64,000 nt of DNA from Comamonas sp. JUb58 (lineage in GTDB: Bacteria > Pseudomonadota > Gammaproteobacteria > Burkholderiales > Burkholderiaceae_C): contig NZ_SOAL01000002.1 of NCBI RefSeq assembly GCF_004364775.1, positions 186,001-250,000 on the forward strand. Direction: 5' to 3'. Below, one piece after another: positions 53,201 to 60,947 of the stretch; within the stretch, counting starts at the first letter, position 1, and every line of letters begins with the position of its first letter. Below the pieces are notes generated by a model, which was not told the origin of the DNA, searched no databases, and saw only the letters and a program-made list of their open reading frames with translations. The position numbers were made by a program, and so were the translations under genes.

Positions 53201-53371
53201 CGGCGTACCACCCAGGGCCGAGGAAGGACCAGATTTGGTGATCTGGACATCCGCCGACTGCGCAAGCGCATACAGCGGCGAGGCAGCCATCAGCAGCACG
53301 GCTGCCTTGGCCTGGGTGCTGCCGACAAGTGCGCGCATCCACCATTTTTTATACGTCATTGTTTTTCCCAT
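50279..53371 (-). CDS. DUF11-repeat surface protein with C-terminal membrane sorting tail
   Basis: A 1030-residue exported protein. After a signal peptide (ending about LYALAQS) come about five beta-sandwich DUF11 repeats, each with a pattern like VVYVLEMDNNGPNGADGAQFQDVLPAGL or YTMTVTNQGPAALSSAYIADRL. Two DUF5979-like domains follow at about 790-985 (TVTKEIAGLPAGL, VQLTKRFSGPAAAVAAVNGSFDF). The end AVPAGSPWAYLLLTGLIAALAMARRKRML has a short motif, one hydrophobic helix and a basic cluster, the plan of IPTL/PEP-CTERM-type sorting signals but with a divergent motif. It is rich in Thr, Ser, Asn and Cys pairs and is probably a cell-surface or exopolymer-associated protein. ATG 53371 is used; ATG 53359 is possible. 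Confidence 0.82.
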   Translation of the reverse strand: MGKTMTYKKWWMRALVGSTQAKAAVLLMAASPLYALAQSADVQITKSGPSSALGGTPVVYVLEMDNNGPNGADGAQFQDVLPAGLTNVTALCASASGGATCPADLSVANGVVSGSLGSFPNQGKVRVEIQARFGVTGPSTLTNTATIAPPAGVTDPVPGSNSSSISTAMRYEVNLAVTKTQSSDNYQNGVPLTYTITLRNNGVGSADGVTLYDRLSNSFISHIGANLVFNQCTASGGAQCPDNASFPNRSGSNDYSPVFNATVPVLPPGGAVVVTYTMTPYLVPNAACGRPAGQLFNQASIQLLDGMVDTTPADNEQTAILQVPGTPDCLQTDLQVSKSQDPPVPTIGDVVTYTMVLTNAGPNDADGANMADVIRTHGGSASYFNIAAQYVSCLPEGGAVCPAGSTFLKPTGNASSAMLFNTPVPKLPVNGRLTIIYEVRTSFNDTVPCGRTLGGLNNEFSASTPDNLSDSNTSNNMAWVGITVPATPDCPRTDLVVTKTQNSDVYQPGVPVTYTMTVTNQGPAALSSAYIADRLIKFELANSLDVQSSAISCTAAGGAECPASAAFPAPYSGSLNSYVGPFQAEVPQLPVGGSLTISYSLTYSFSRGSCDWPSGSLVNEFSANPGDGVGEITPSDNVATTTMQRFSCSNVSVNKAVNPVTATSGAAVTYTVDMHNAGPADTSNVLFSDPLPAGVVFSNASCSVLVAPAQCGATVDYDPATRTVSSTVTSLGNGGAVQFVIHTTAGAQPGTYTNTAYAAVPAGVIDPILASNQSYVNLQIFAPTTTKTVTKEIAGLPAGLPQAMSFSGSLSCGTQPVQTWTATVAAGATSGSSAALTVFQGDSCTATEDTPPAAPAGYGWSGAPEIAEQAQGFTVTNRLQRLSGGVQLTKRFSGPAAAVAAVNGSFDFSLDCGPDGVHTASLTVANGQEASVHVADLPANASCTVTETGKAAAPAAYQWAAPVYSANPVVVPADSDVAVSVRNPLTQDGSVVDPIGPAKPHAVPAGSPWAYLLLTGLIAALAMARRKRML

Positions 53372-53702
53372 CTACCAATATAAAAACTATCAGCAATAGA
53401 CAAAATCGATTGGTTTGGGCAAAAAAATTTCTTTGCAGGACGACCTCGCATAGCGCGTTGGGTCACCCCACAAAGAACAGATTTTTCAGCGCAAAACCAA
53501 AGACGCCATTATCGGTACGACGTTAAAAAATGTATCGATGCCTAAGTTAACAAAACATTAAGAAACATTTGTTGTAGATTCATTAACAATCTATTGACAA
53601 TTGACCCTGGGTAAACCAGAACGACCCGCGCAAAAAGGCTCCTGCACGAGGACCCCTTGGGGGTGGAAGACAGCAGGCCGGCTGCGGCTGTCTGCAGGAC
53701 TG
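53372..53702. other. 331-bp AT-rich intergenic region, no gene
   Basis: Between the DUF11 gene start and the end of the organosulfur cluster. The part from 53372 to about 53620 is markedly AT-rich compared with the rest of the window and must contain the DUF11 promoter; TATATT at 53377-53382 (minus strand) is very close to the start codon. Near 53668-53693, AGACAGC and GCTGTCT flank GCCGGC and could form a hairpin ending the minus-strand cluster, but no T-run follows. I see no credible gene. Confidence 0.45.
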
Positions 53703-54554
53703 TTAAAGCTTCAAAATGCGCGCCGCATTGTCATGCAGCAGCTTGGGCAGCACGGCCTCGTCAAAGCCCAGCGCCAGAAAGTCGTCAATGCTCTGGCGGA
53801 TGGGGCGGAAGGGGTAGGACGAGCCAAACAGCAGCTGGTCGCCCAGGAACTGGTTGGCGGCCTGCACATAGGCCTGGCTGCCGGGCTGGAACACATACAT
53901 GTCCGGCACCAGGTAGACATTGGCATAGCGGAAGGCCAGGCCAATGGCCTCCTGCACGCGCGGCCAGTAGCCGTGGTAGACGACCAGCGGCAGATCGGGA
54001 AAGGCCTGCGCCACCTTGGCCAGGCGCGCCGGGTCGTTGAAGCTCGGGTCCGGCGTGGTCGGGCCGCTCATCAGGAACAGCGGCACGCCCAGGGCCTGCG
54101 CACGCTCATAGATCGGCCAGTAGACAGGGTCATCGGGATGGCGCGCCGGGTCGCCAAAGCCGGGCTCCAGGTCGATGCCACGCAGGCCCAGCACCTTGAT
54201 GGCGCGCTCGATCTCGTCCAGCGCCGCCTGCTCGCCCTGCAGCACCGGGTCGACCCCGGCAATGCCCAGCAACTCGCGGTGGCCATGCACGATCTGGTGG
54301 ATGGTGTCGTTGGGCAGGTGCTGCGAAGGCGTGTGCCGCCCCACGACCACGGCCTGGCTCAGGCCGGCATCGCGCACCGCCTGCAAAAAGCCGTCCTGGG
54401 TCAGCGATTTCTCAAAATGCGTGTCGCTGCCGCGCGTGCCCACGCGCCGGTTCAGCCAGCGGGCGGTGTCATGCTCGGGCGAGCCGGGCGTTGCGCCAAA
54501 AAAGTTGTGCAAGAACGCTGGCCGGCAGCGCATATCGATCACGGGCAGGCTCAT
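53703..54554 (-). CDS. Amidohydrolase-family protein lacking canonical metal ligands
   Basis: A 283-residue amidohydrolase-2-type TIM-barrel protein. The N-terminal HxH metal motif is replaced by IDMRCRPAF (Arg9 and Arg11 in the His positions), and the late GSDxP is GSSYP (Ser246). His194 in VVYHGYWP is kept. A subgroup with RxR at this place is known to me from similar sequences, so this is a family feature rather than damage. It overlaps the SsuD-like gene by 4 bp (ATGA at 54551-54554) and is the last gene of the cluster, so it may act on the product of that monooxygenase. Reaction unknown. Confidence 0.78.
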   Translation of the reverse strand: MSLPVIDMRCRPAFLHNFFGATPGSPEHDTARWLNRRVGTRGSDTHFEKSLTQDGFLQAVRDAGLSQAVVVGRHTPSQHLPNDTIHQIVHGHRELLGIAGVDPVLQGEQAALDEIERAIKVLGLRGIDLEPGFGDPARHPDDPVYWPIYERAQALGVPLFLMSGPTTPDPSFNDPARLAKVAQAFPDLPLVVYHGYWPRVQEAIGLAFRYANVYLVPDMYVFQPGSQAYVQAANQFLGDQLLFGSSYPFRPIRQSIDDFLALGFDEAVLPKLLHDNAARILKL

Positions 54555-55702
54555 GAAGCCGACTCCTTCCATTGTTGAACACCACGAACATCAAACGCGC
54601 CGCCGGTCTGCGAGCGCGCGGTGGTCACGCTCTTCTTGCCCAGCAGCGGAAACACCAATTCGGCAAAGCGGATCGACTCCTCCAGGTGCGGATAGCCCGA
54701 CAGCACAAAGGTATCGGCGCCGATCTCCATGTACTCGCGCAGGCGCTCCGCCACGGTGGCCGCATCGCCCACCAGCGCAGTACCGGCACCGCCGCGCACC
54801 AGGCCCACACCGGCCCAGAGGTTGGGTGCCACCTCCAGCTTCTGGCGGTTGCCGCCATGCAAGGCCGCCATGCGCGCCTGGCCGACCGAGTCCATGCGCG
54901 CATAGTTCTGCTGCGCCTTGGCAATGTCGTCGTCGGTCAGCTTGCTGATGAGGCGATCGGCATCGGCCCAGGCCTCCTCATTGGTCTCGCGCACGATCAC
55001 ATGCAGGCGCACGCCCAGGCGCAGCTGGCGGCCGGCAGCGGCGGCACGCGCCCGAATATCGGCAAACTTGCGCGCCACGGCCTGCGGCGGCTCGCCCCAG
55101 GTCAGGTAGGCATCGACATGCTTGGCCGCCAGGTCATGGGCCGCGTCGGAGGAGCCGCCAAAGTACAAAGGCGGATAGGGCTTTTGCAGCGGCTCGAAAA
55201 AGTTCTTGCCCTGCTTGACCTTGAAGTACTTGCCCTCGTGGTCCACCGTCTCGCCGGCCAGCAGGCGCCGCCAGATGCTCAGAAACTCATCGGCATAGGC
55301 ATAGCGCTCGTCGTGGGCCAGAAACACGCCATCGGCCTCCAGCTCGGTGGCATCGCCCCCGGGCACCACATTGAGCAGCAGGCGCCCGGCCAGCGCCTGG
55401 TCCAAGGTAGCGGCCTGGCGCGCGCTGGGCACCGGCATGCCCAGCGAGGTGCGCAGCGCCACCAGCAGCTTGATGCGCTGGGTGACCGCCACCAGGCTGG
55501 ATGCCACCACCCAGGGGTCCAGGCAGGAGCTGCCGGTCGGGATCAGCAGCCCGTCATAGCCCAGGTTCTCGCTGGTGGTGGCAATGCTGCGCAGGTACTC
55601 GGGCGTGGGCTGGCGGCCAAAGTCCGAGGCACCCAGGTAACGGGTGTCGCCGGACGTGGGCAGGAACCAGAACAGCTCCGGTGGGGATGAGGTAGAGGCC
55701 AT
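54551..55702 (-). CDS. ssuD: FMNH2-dependent alkanesulfonate monooxygenase
   Basis: The 383-residue bacterial luciferase-like protein matches SsuD in length and in [83 protein letters not shown] and [15 protein letters not shown]. It oxidises alkanesulfonates to aldehyde and sulfite with FMNH2 supplied by a reductase; an MsuE-like reductase is encoded upstream. It is translationally coupled to the downstream amidohydrolase. The usual ssuABC transporter genes are not next to it. Confidence 0.9.
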   Translation of the reverse strand: MASTSSPPELFWFLPTSGDTRYLGASDFGRQPTPEYLRSIATTSENLGYDGLLIPTGSSCLDPWVVASSLVAVTQRIKLLVALRTSLGMPVPSARQAATLDQALAGRLLLNVVPGGDATELEADGVFLAHDERYAYADEFLSIWRRLLAGETVDHEGKYFKVKQGKNFFEPLQKPYPPLYFGGSSDAAHDLAAKHVDAYLTWGEPPQAVARKFADIRARAAAAGRQLRLGVRLHVIVRETNEEAWADADRLISKLTDDDIAKAQQNYARMDSVGQARMAALHGGNRQKLEVAPNLWAGVGLVRGGAGTALVGDAATVAERLREYMEIGADTFVLSGYPHLEESIRFAELVFPLLGKKSVTTARSQTGGAFDVRGVQQWKESAS

Positions 55703-55821
55703 GGCAAAGGGTCAGGGAGGCTGCAAGGCAAGGGGCGTGCAGCAGACGCCGCAGGGCATGCTGCGCCAGCCCGCCGGCAGCGTATGCAGGCGGGTGGCGT
55801 TTAAAAGAAGCCCGAACGCGC

Positions 55822-56445
55822 TCAGGCGGCCTGGCGCTCCAGCGCATGCAAGGCAGGCTGGCTGCTGCGCTGGGTGTGCGCCAGCGCGCTCAGCACCGGC
55901 ACCGCCAGGTCCACGGCCAGCGCGATGTGCTTGTGCAGCGCTTCGCTCACCACCACACCGTTCTGGATGTCTTCGGGCGTTGCATAGACGCCGATCGGCA
56001 AGGTCAATGCCGAGAAGAAGCCGAACAGCGGGCGCAGCTGGTGGTCCAGCACCAGCGAATGGCGCGGGCTGCCACCAGTCGCGGCCAGCAGCACGGGCGT
56101 GCCCTGCAGCGCATGCTGGTCCACCAGGTCAAACAGGTGCTTGAGCAGGCCCGGCAGGCTGCCCCGGAACACCGGCGAGCCGACGATCAGGAAGTCCGCC
56201 GTCTCGATCGCCTCCAGCACATCACGGGCCTGGGCAGACAGCGCATCCTTGTACAGCACCGGGCCAATGTCGGCCACCAGATCGACCAGGTCGATATGGC
56301 GCACATCCAGGCGCACGGCCTGGGCGGACTGGCCCAGGGCCTGACCCAGTTGGAGGTGCAAGCTGTCCAGCAGGCTGCGGGTGCGCGAAGGCTTGCCCAG
56401 GCTGCCATTGACGATGACGGTTTTCAAGATGCGGCTCATGTTCAT
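55822..56445 (-). CDS. msuE: NAD(P)H-dependent FMN reductase, MsuE/SsuE-like
   Basis: A 207-residue flavodoxin-fold reductase (VIVNGSLGKPSRTRSLLDSL, ETADFLIVGSPVFRGSLPGLLKHLFDLVDQHALQGTPVLLAATGGSPRHSLVLDHQLRPLFGFF), closest to MsuE/SsuE, which make the free FMNH2 used by two-component monooxygenases. It probably serves SsuD and the DszA-like enzymes of the cluster. Gaps of about 119 bp on both sides suggest an internal promoter. The ATG at 56445 is used; one two codons later is possible. Confidence 0.88.
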   Translation of the reverse strand: MNMSRILKTVIVNGSLGKPSRTRSLLDSLHLQLGQALGQSAQAVRLDVRHIDLVDLVADIGPVLYKDALSAQARDVLEAIETADFLIVGSPVFRGSLPGLLKHLFDLVDQHALQGTPVLLAATGGSPRHSLVLDHQLRPLFGFFSALTLPIGVYATPEDIQNGVVVSEALHKHIALAVDLAVPVLSALAHTQRSSQPALHALERQAA

Positions 56446-56479
56446 TCCAGTCGTTCACACGCAAGGGGCCAGGGCCCGG

Positions 56480-56508
56480 CCTATCCGGGTCGCTGCCTCC
56501 AGCGTCAA
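56480..56508 (-). promoter_or_regulatory. Candidate promoter upstream of msuE
   Basis: On the minus strand TTGACG (56503-56508) and GATAGG (56480-56485) are 17 bp apart, about 35 bp before the msuE start. The -35 fits sigma-70 well and the -10 poorly. It lies in one of the few gaps of the cluster. Confidence 0.35.
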
Positions 56509-56563
56509 GACAACCATTACAACCACTGCGCCGCCTCAGGCCAAGGAATGAAATCTCATGTTC

Positions 56564-57838
56564 TTATGCGTTTTTTGCTGCGAGGCCCACCTGCCAGAAG
56601 TAGACCGGCTCCGCGCCGTTGAGCAGCATGTCGCCCACCGACTTGGCCTTGTAGATGACCGGGTTGTGTGAGGCCAGGGTGCGGGCATTGCGCCAGTGGC
56701 GGTCCAGCCTTAAACCTTCAGCCAGCGCGCTCGATCCGCCCACATCGAACATGCGGGTCGCCGCCTGCAGCACCGCATCCACCACGGCAACCTGGGCCTG
56801 GGCCGCACGCAGCTCCAGCGCATCGAGCTGGGCCTTGTCGGCGCGCGCCTGGCCGGCCTCGGCACTGCGCAGGATCGGGCCCAGCGCCTGGGCCACATCG
56901 CACACCACCAGCTCGCTCATATAGGCGGTGCTGGCCAGCTGGCCCACGATCTGCTGCACCAGCGGATCGTCCTTGGGCAAGGCCGCAGCCCCGTGGCTGA
57001 AGACGCGGCGGCGCGCCTGCACATAGGCCAGGGTGTCGCGGCTAAGCGCGCGGGCAATGCCCGCCAGGCTCGCCAGGTGGAACAGCTGTGCAAAGGCCAC
57101 GATGGGCGAAGGCTCGCCTGCGCGGAACTGCAGTACCGCATGCGCGGGCACCTGCACATCGCGCAGCAGCGTGGTGCCCGATCCGGTCAAGCGCTGGCCA
57201 AAGCCGCGCCAGTCATCGAGCCGCTCCACGCCGGCCGCATCCCCCGCTACCAGCGCATGCACCGTCTGATCCGGCTGGCCCGGCACCACCGCGCGCGCCA
57301 GCACGCTGATCCAGTCGGCATACAGGCTGCCGGTGCTGTAGAACTTCTGGCCGTTGAGCCGCCACTGGCCAGGCGCCGCAGCATCAGGCACCAAGCTGGT
57401 CTGCAGGCTGCCGACGGCCCCCTCGCCCACCTCGGTGGTCGCGTTGCCAAAGGTGGCGCCCTGGGCCACCAAGGGCAGCCAGTGGCGCTGCGCCTCGGCC
57501 GTGCCTTGGTAGAGCACGCGGTCCACAAACAGAAAATGCGGCCGCAGGATCTGGGTCAGGTTGGGATCGGCCTCGGCCAGGTCCACCAGCAAGGCCACCA
57601 GTTGCTCCAGCGTCGCGCCACTGCCGCCCAGGCTTTGGGGCAGGCGCAAGGCGGTAAAGCCAGCCTCGCGCAGCCATTGCAGCGGCGCATGGGCCAGGCT
57701 GCGGCTGTGCTCGCGCTCGGCCGCCCCTTCGGCAATGCGTGCAAACACCGGCGCAAAGCGCTGCTGCAGATCAGCCAGGCTCGGGGAGCTGGCATCGCTC
57801 GCCTCGGGCGCCTGGCGTGTCAATGTGGCTGCAGTCAT
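56564..57838 (-). CDS. SfnB/DszC-like acyl-CoA dehydrogenase-fold flavoprotein
   Basis: The 424-residue protein has the acyl-CoA dehydrogenase fold (LREAGFTALRLPQSLGGSGATLEQLVALLVDLAEADPNL, FGNATTEVGEGAVGS, WRLNGQKFYSTGSLYADWISVLA) and the C-terminal DVGGSSALAEGLRLDRHWRNARTLASHNPVIYKAKSVGD typical of SfnB/DszC sulfur-acquisition oxidoreductases. Such enzymes use reduced flavin and oxygen to oxidise sulfones or thiophenes, or to desaturate. It overlaps the first MetQ-like gene by 4 bp. The substrate is unknown, and a paralogue lies at the window edge. Confidence 0.87.
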   Translation of the reverse strand: MTAATLTRQAPEASDASSPSLADLQQRFAPVFARIAEGAAEREHSRSLAHAPLQWLREAGFTALRLPQSLGGSGATLEQLVALLVDLAEADPNLTQILRPHFLFVDRVLYQGTAEAQRHWLPLVAQGATFGNATTEVGEGAVGSLQTSLVPDAAAPGQWRLNGQKFYSTGSLYADWISVLARAVVPGQPDQTVHALVAGDAAGVERLDDWRGFGQRLTGSGTTLLRDVQVPAHAVLQFRAGEPSPIVAFAQLFHLASLAGIARALSRDTLAYVQARRRVFSHGAAALPKDDPLVQQIVGQLASTAYMSELVVCDVAQALGPILRSAEAGQARADKAQLDALELRAAQAQVAVVDAVLQAATRMFDVGGSSALAEGLRLDRHWRNARTLASHNPVIYKAKSVGDMLLNGAEPVYFWQVGLAAKNA

Positions 57839-58665
57839 GGTGCGGCCTTCGCGGTGTTCTTCCAGGGCAGCGAATAGAGCTTGGCGTCATCGGCGAACGA
57901 GGCGCTGATCTGCTTGGCGACGGCCGGCGATGCCTGGTAGAGCTGCACGAACTGCGCAATGCGCGGGTCCTGCTTGCGGTCGCTGCGGGCCACAAAGCGG
58001 ATGGCATAGTACAGATCATCGACGGTGGAGTACAGCAGCGCGCGGCTGGCCAGTTCGCGCTGGCCGGCGTTGACCAGATGGGCCGGATAGCCCTGTGCCA
58101 GCGCTACATCGTCGATCGCCCGTACCAGCTGCGGGCCCTCCACCTCCAGCAGCTTGAGCTTGCGCGGGTTGCTGACGATATCGTTCACGCTGGCCTTGGC
58201 GCCCACGCCGGGGCGCAGGCTGATGAGCCCGGCCGTTTGCAGCAGCAGCAGACCCCGGGCCTGGTTGACCGGGTCATTGGCCACCCCCACCGAGGAGCCG
58301 GCCGGGATGTCAGCCAGAGACGCATACTTTTTGGAATACAGGCCGATATTGGGCAGCAGGCCCACACCCACGCTCTCGATCTTGTAGCCCCGGTCGCGGA
58401 TCGCATTGTCCAAAAAGGCCTGGTGCTGGAAGTAGTTGATATCGATATCGCCGGCATCCAGCGCGGTGTTGGGCGCGGTCCAGTCGGTGAACTCGATCAC
58501 CTGCACATCGAGCCCGGCCTGGCGCGCCGCCTTGGCAGCGACCTGGACCGAATCGGCCAGCGAACCGGGCGTGACCCCGATTTTCAGCGGAGCGGCCACG
58601 GCGGTAGCCATAACGGCACCGGCACCCAGCGCCAGCAGGTATTTTTTCAGCGCAAACATCGTCAT
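57835..58665 (-). CDS. MetQ/NlpA-like substrate-binding protein (first of three)
   Basis: A 276-residue periplasmic receptor of the NlpA/MetQ family. It has a Sec signal (MTMFALKKYLLALGAGAVMATAVAA) without a lipobox Cys, then LKIGVTPGSLADSVQVAAKAARQAGLDVQVIEFTDWTAPNTALDAGDIDINYFQHQAF, the hallmark region. It is soluble rather than lipid-anchored, unlike E. coli MetQ. The start at 58665 has AAGGAAAG upstream. It probably captures an organosulfur compound for this cluster. No MetN or MetI gene is in view. Confidence 0.88.
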   Translation of the reverse strand: MTMFALKKYLLALGAGAVMATAVAAPLKIGVTPGSLADSVQVAAKAARQAGLDVQVIEFTDWTAPNTALDAGDIDINYFQHQAFLDNAIRDRGYKIESVGVGLLPNIGLYSKKYASLADIPAGSSVGVANDPVNQARGLLLLQTAGLISLRPGVGAKASVNDIVSNPRKLKLLEVEGPQLVRAIDDVALAQGYPAHLVNAGQRELASRALLYSTVDDLYYAIRFVARSDRKQDPRIAQFVQLYQASPAVAKQISASFADDAKLYSLPWKNTAKAAP

Positions 58666-58691
58666 CGTCTTTCCTTCAGTGGGTGGCTGGC

Positions 58692-59498
58692 TTACTTCAG
58701 CCAAGGCAGGCTGTAGAAGCGGCTTTCATTGGCGTAGGAGGCATGGATCTGCTGGCGCACCGCCTGGGATTGCTGGTAGATATCGATGAATTTGTGCACC
58801 CGCGCATCCTTCACGTTGTCGGCCCGCGTGACAAAGTGGATGGCCCAGAAGGCATCCGATCCGACGCTGTAGTACAGGCCCTGGCGGGCAGTCTCCAGCT
58901 GGCCCGCCTGCAGCAGGCCGCCCAGGCTCACGACGGTGATGTCGGCATCGTCGAGCGCCCGCGCCAGCTGGGGCCCGGCCACCTCGATGAACTTGAGCTT
59001 CTTGGGGTTGCTGGCGATGTCGTCGATCTGGGCCAGCTGCGGCGCATTGGCGCGCAAGGTCAACAGGCCCGCATCGCGCAAGGTGGCAATGGCACGCGCC
59101 TGGTTGGAGGTGTCATTGGCCAGCGCCACCTTGGCGCCCGTGGGCAGGCTGTCCAGGCTTTTGTAGCGCTTGGAGAAGATGCCGATATTGCCCCTCGAGC
59201 CCACGGCCACGGCGCGCAGATCCTGGCGGTTTTCGCGGTTGAAGGTGTCGAGAAAGGCCTGGTGCTGGTAGTAGTTCAGGTCCAGGTCGCGGTTGACCAG
59301 CGCGGTATTGGGCAGGGTCCAGTCGGTGAACTCGACGATCTGTACCTCCAGGCCCTGGGCCTTGGCCTCGCGCGCGGCAATCTGGGCCGAATCGGCCAAC
59401 GAGCCGGGCGTGACGCCCACGCGCAGTGGCTGGGCCTGGGCAGCACCCAGGGTGGCGAGCGACAGCAGCAGGGCTGTCAGAGCGGGGAAAAACTTCAT
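58692..59498 (-). CDS. MetQ/NlpA-like substrate-binding protein (second)
   Basis: A 268-residue paralogue of the preceding gene product. Signal peptide MKFFPALTALLLSLATLGAAQA, then QPLRVGVTPGSLADSAQIAAREAKAQGLEVQIVEFTDWTLPNTALVNRDLDLNYYQHQAF. No lipobox Cys. Both end in a near-identical segment (SRFYSLPWLK versus AKLYSLPWKN), so a tandem duplication is likely, but internal divergence is large enough for a distinct ligand. It lies 26 bp upstream of the first copy in transcription order. The ATG at 59498 is the start of the signal peptide. Confidence 0.88.
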   Translation of the reverse strand: MKFFPALTALLLSLATLGAAQAQPLRVGVTPGSLADSAQIAAREAKAQGLEVQIVEFTDWTLPNTALVNRDLDLNYYQHQAFLDTFNRENRQDLRAVAVGSRGNIGIFSKRYKSLDSLPTGAKVALANDTSNQARAIATLRDAGLLTLRANAPQLAQIDDIASNPKKLKFIEVAGPQLARALDDADITVVSLGGLLQAGQLETARQGLYYSVGSDAFWAIHFVTRADNVKDARVHKFIDIYQQSQAVRQQIHASYANESRFYSLPWLK

Positions 59499-59529
59499 GG
59501 CTGCTTTCAAAAAATCTCGGTGCTGGCGA

Positions 59530-60897
59530 TCAGGCCGCAGTGCAGCGCTGCTGCGCGCCGGGGTGGTTGGCGGGCAGGCCATCGCCACGGCCAAACAGCT
59601 TGTGGCGCAGGCTGCCCTCTTCGTAGCGTGTGCGGTAGCGGCCCCGGTTCTGCAGCTCGGGCACGGCCAGGCTGGCAAAGTCCTCCCAGGTCTCGGGCAC
59701 GACGATGCGGGTGAGATTGAAGCCATCGATCTCGCCCACATCGATCCAGCGCTCCAGCGCATCGGCCACCTGCTGCGGGTCGCCCACGATGGTGTTGTAG
59801 CGGCTGCCCAGGCTGAACTGTTCAAGCAGCTTGCGCCGCGTGGTCAGGCCCTGCTGCTGGGCGGCCTGCACGGCCGACTGGATGGCATTGCCCTGGCCGT
59901 AGACGATGGGCTCGTCCAGGTCGTACTGCGCAAAGTCCACACCGGTGCTGGCGGCAAAATGCGCCAGGCCGCCTTCGGCACTGGCATAGGCCAGGTAGTC
60001 GGCGTATTTCTCCTCGGCCTCGGCCTGGGTGGGCGCCACCACCACGGCCGCGCCCACATAGATCTTGATGTCATCGGGCCTGCGCCCGGCGGCCACGGCG
60101 GCCGCACGCAGCTTGCGCGAGGCATCCCTGGCCGCCTCCGGCGTGCGCGCGCCGATAAAGATGCCCTCGCCATGCTGGCCGGCAAACTGCAGCCCGCGCT
60201 GCGAGGTGCCGGCCTGGAACAGCACCGGCGTGCGCTGCGGCGATGGCGCGCTCATGTGGATGGCATTGGCGCGGTAGAACGGGCCCTCATGCACGACAGG
60301 GTGCACCTTGTCCGGCAGGGTGTGGATGCGGCGCGCCTTGTCGGCGATCACGGCGCCGTCTTCCCAGCTGCCTTCCCAGAACTTGTAGGCCAGCGCCAGA
60401 AAGTCATCGGCGCGGTCGTAGCGGCTGTCATGGTCGGCCAGGCCGTCCTGGCCCAGGCCGCGCGCGCCGCTGTCCACATAGCCGGTGACGATATTCCAGC
60501 CGATGCGGCCATTGCTCAGCTGGTCCAGGGTGCTGACATCGCGGGCAAAGGTGTAGGGCTGGTGCGCGTTGACGGTGGCGGTCAGGCCAAAGCCCAGGTG
60601 CTCGGTCACCGCCGCCATCGCCGATACCAGCAGCCAGGGGTTGTTCACCGGCAGCTGGATGGCCTCGCGCAGGGTCAGGTCCACGCCACGCTGGTAAACG
60701 TCGTAGTAGCCCACCACGTCGGCGATGAAGATGCCGTCGAACAGCCCACGCTCCAGCAGCTTGGCGATGTCGGTCCAGTACTTGAGCGTGTGGTACTGGG
60801 TGGACTGGTCGCGCGGGTGCGTCCACAGCCCGTGGTGGATATGTCCCACGCAGTTCATGTTGAACGCGTTGACATGCATGTGTTTCTTGTCAGTCAT
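59530..60897 (-). CDS. LLM flavin-dependent monooxygenase, NtaA/SnaA/DszA type
   Basis: A 455-residue bacterial-luciferase-family enzyme. VNAFNMNCVGHIHHGLWTHPRDQS at the N-terminus, RGLFDGIFIADVVGYYDVYQ, LSNGRIGWNIVTGYVDSGARGLG and SAPSPQRTPVLFQAGTSQRGLQFAGQHGEGIF are typical of the NtaA/DszA branch, which needs external FMNH2. Known members act on nitrilotriacetate, dibenzothiophene sulfone and dimethylsulfone or sulfide; location among MetQ and SfnB genes argues for an organosulfur substrate. It lies 31 bp upstream of the second MetQ gene. Confidence 0.88.
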   Translation of the reverse strand: MTDKKHMHVNAFNMNCVGHIHHGLWTHPRDQSTQYHTLKYWTDIAKLLERGLFDGIFIADVVGYYDVYQRGVDLTLREAIQLPVNNPWLLVSAMAAVTEHLGFGLTATVNAHQPYTFARDVSTLDQLSNGRIGWNIVTGYVDSGARGLGQDGLADHDSRYDRADDFLALAYKFWEGSWEDGAVIADKARRIHTLPDKVHPVVHEGPFYRANAIHMSAPSPQRTPVLFQAGTSQRGLQFAGQHGEGIFIGARTPEAARDASRKLRAAAVAAGRRPDDIKIYVGAAVVVAPTQAEAEEKYADYLAYASAEGGLAHFAASTGVDFAQYDLDEPIVYGQGNAIQSAVQAAQQQGLTTRRKLLEQFSLGSRYNTIVGDPQQVADALERWIDVGEIDGFNLTRIVVPETWEDFASLAVPELQNRGRYRTRYEEGSLRHKLFGRGDGLPANHPGAQQRCTAA

Positions 60898-60947
60898 GGC
60901 CGGTGTCGGTGAAGGAGCTCAGAGAACGCGGAAGGTCGGGCGCAGCA

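Noticed and set aside
53329-53526. Small open frame upstream of the DUF11 gene
   Set aside because: Overlaps the DUF11 start and an AT-rich promoter region; no ribosome site.
53668-53693. Terminator at the end of the organosulfur cluster
   Set aside because: The inverted repeat is present but has no T-run on the minus strand, so it is not listed as a terminator.
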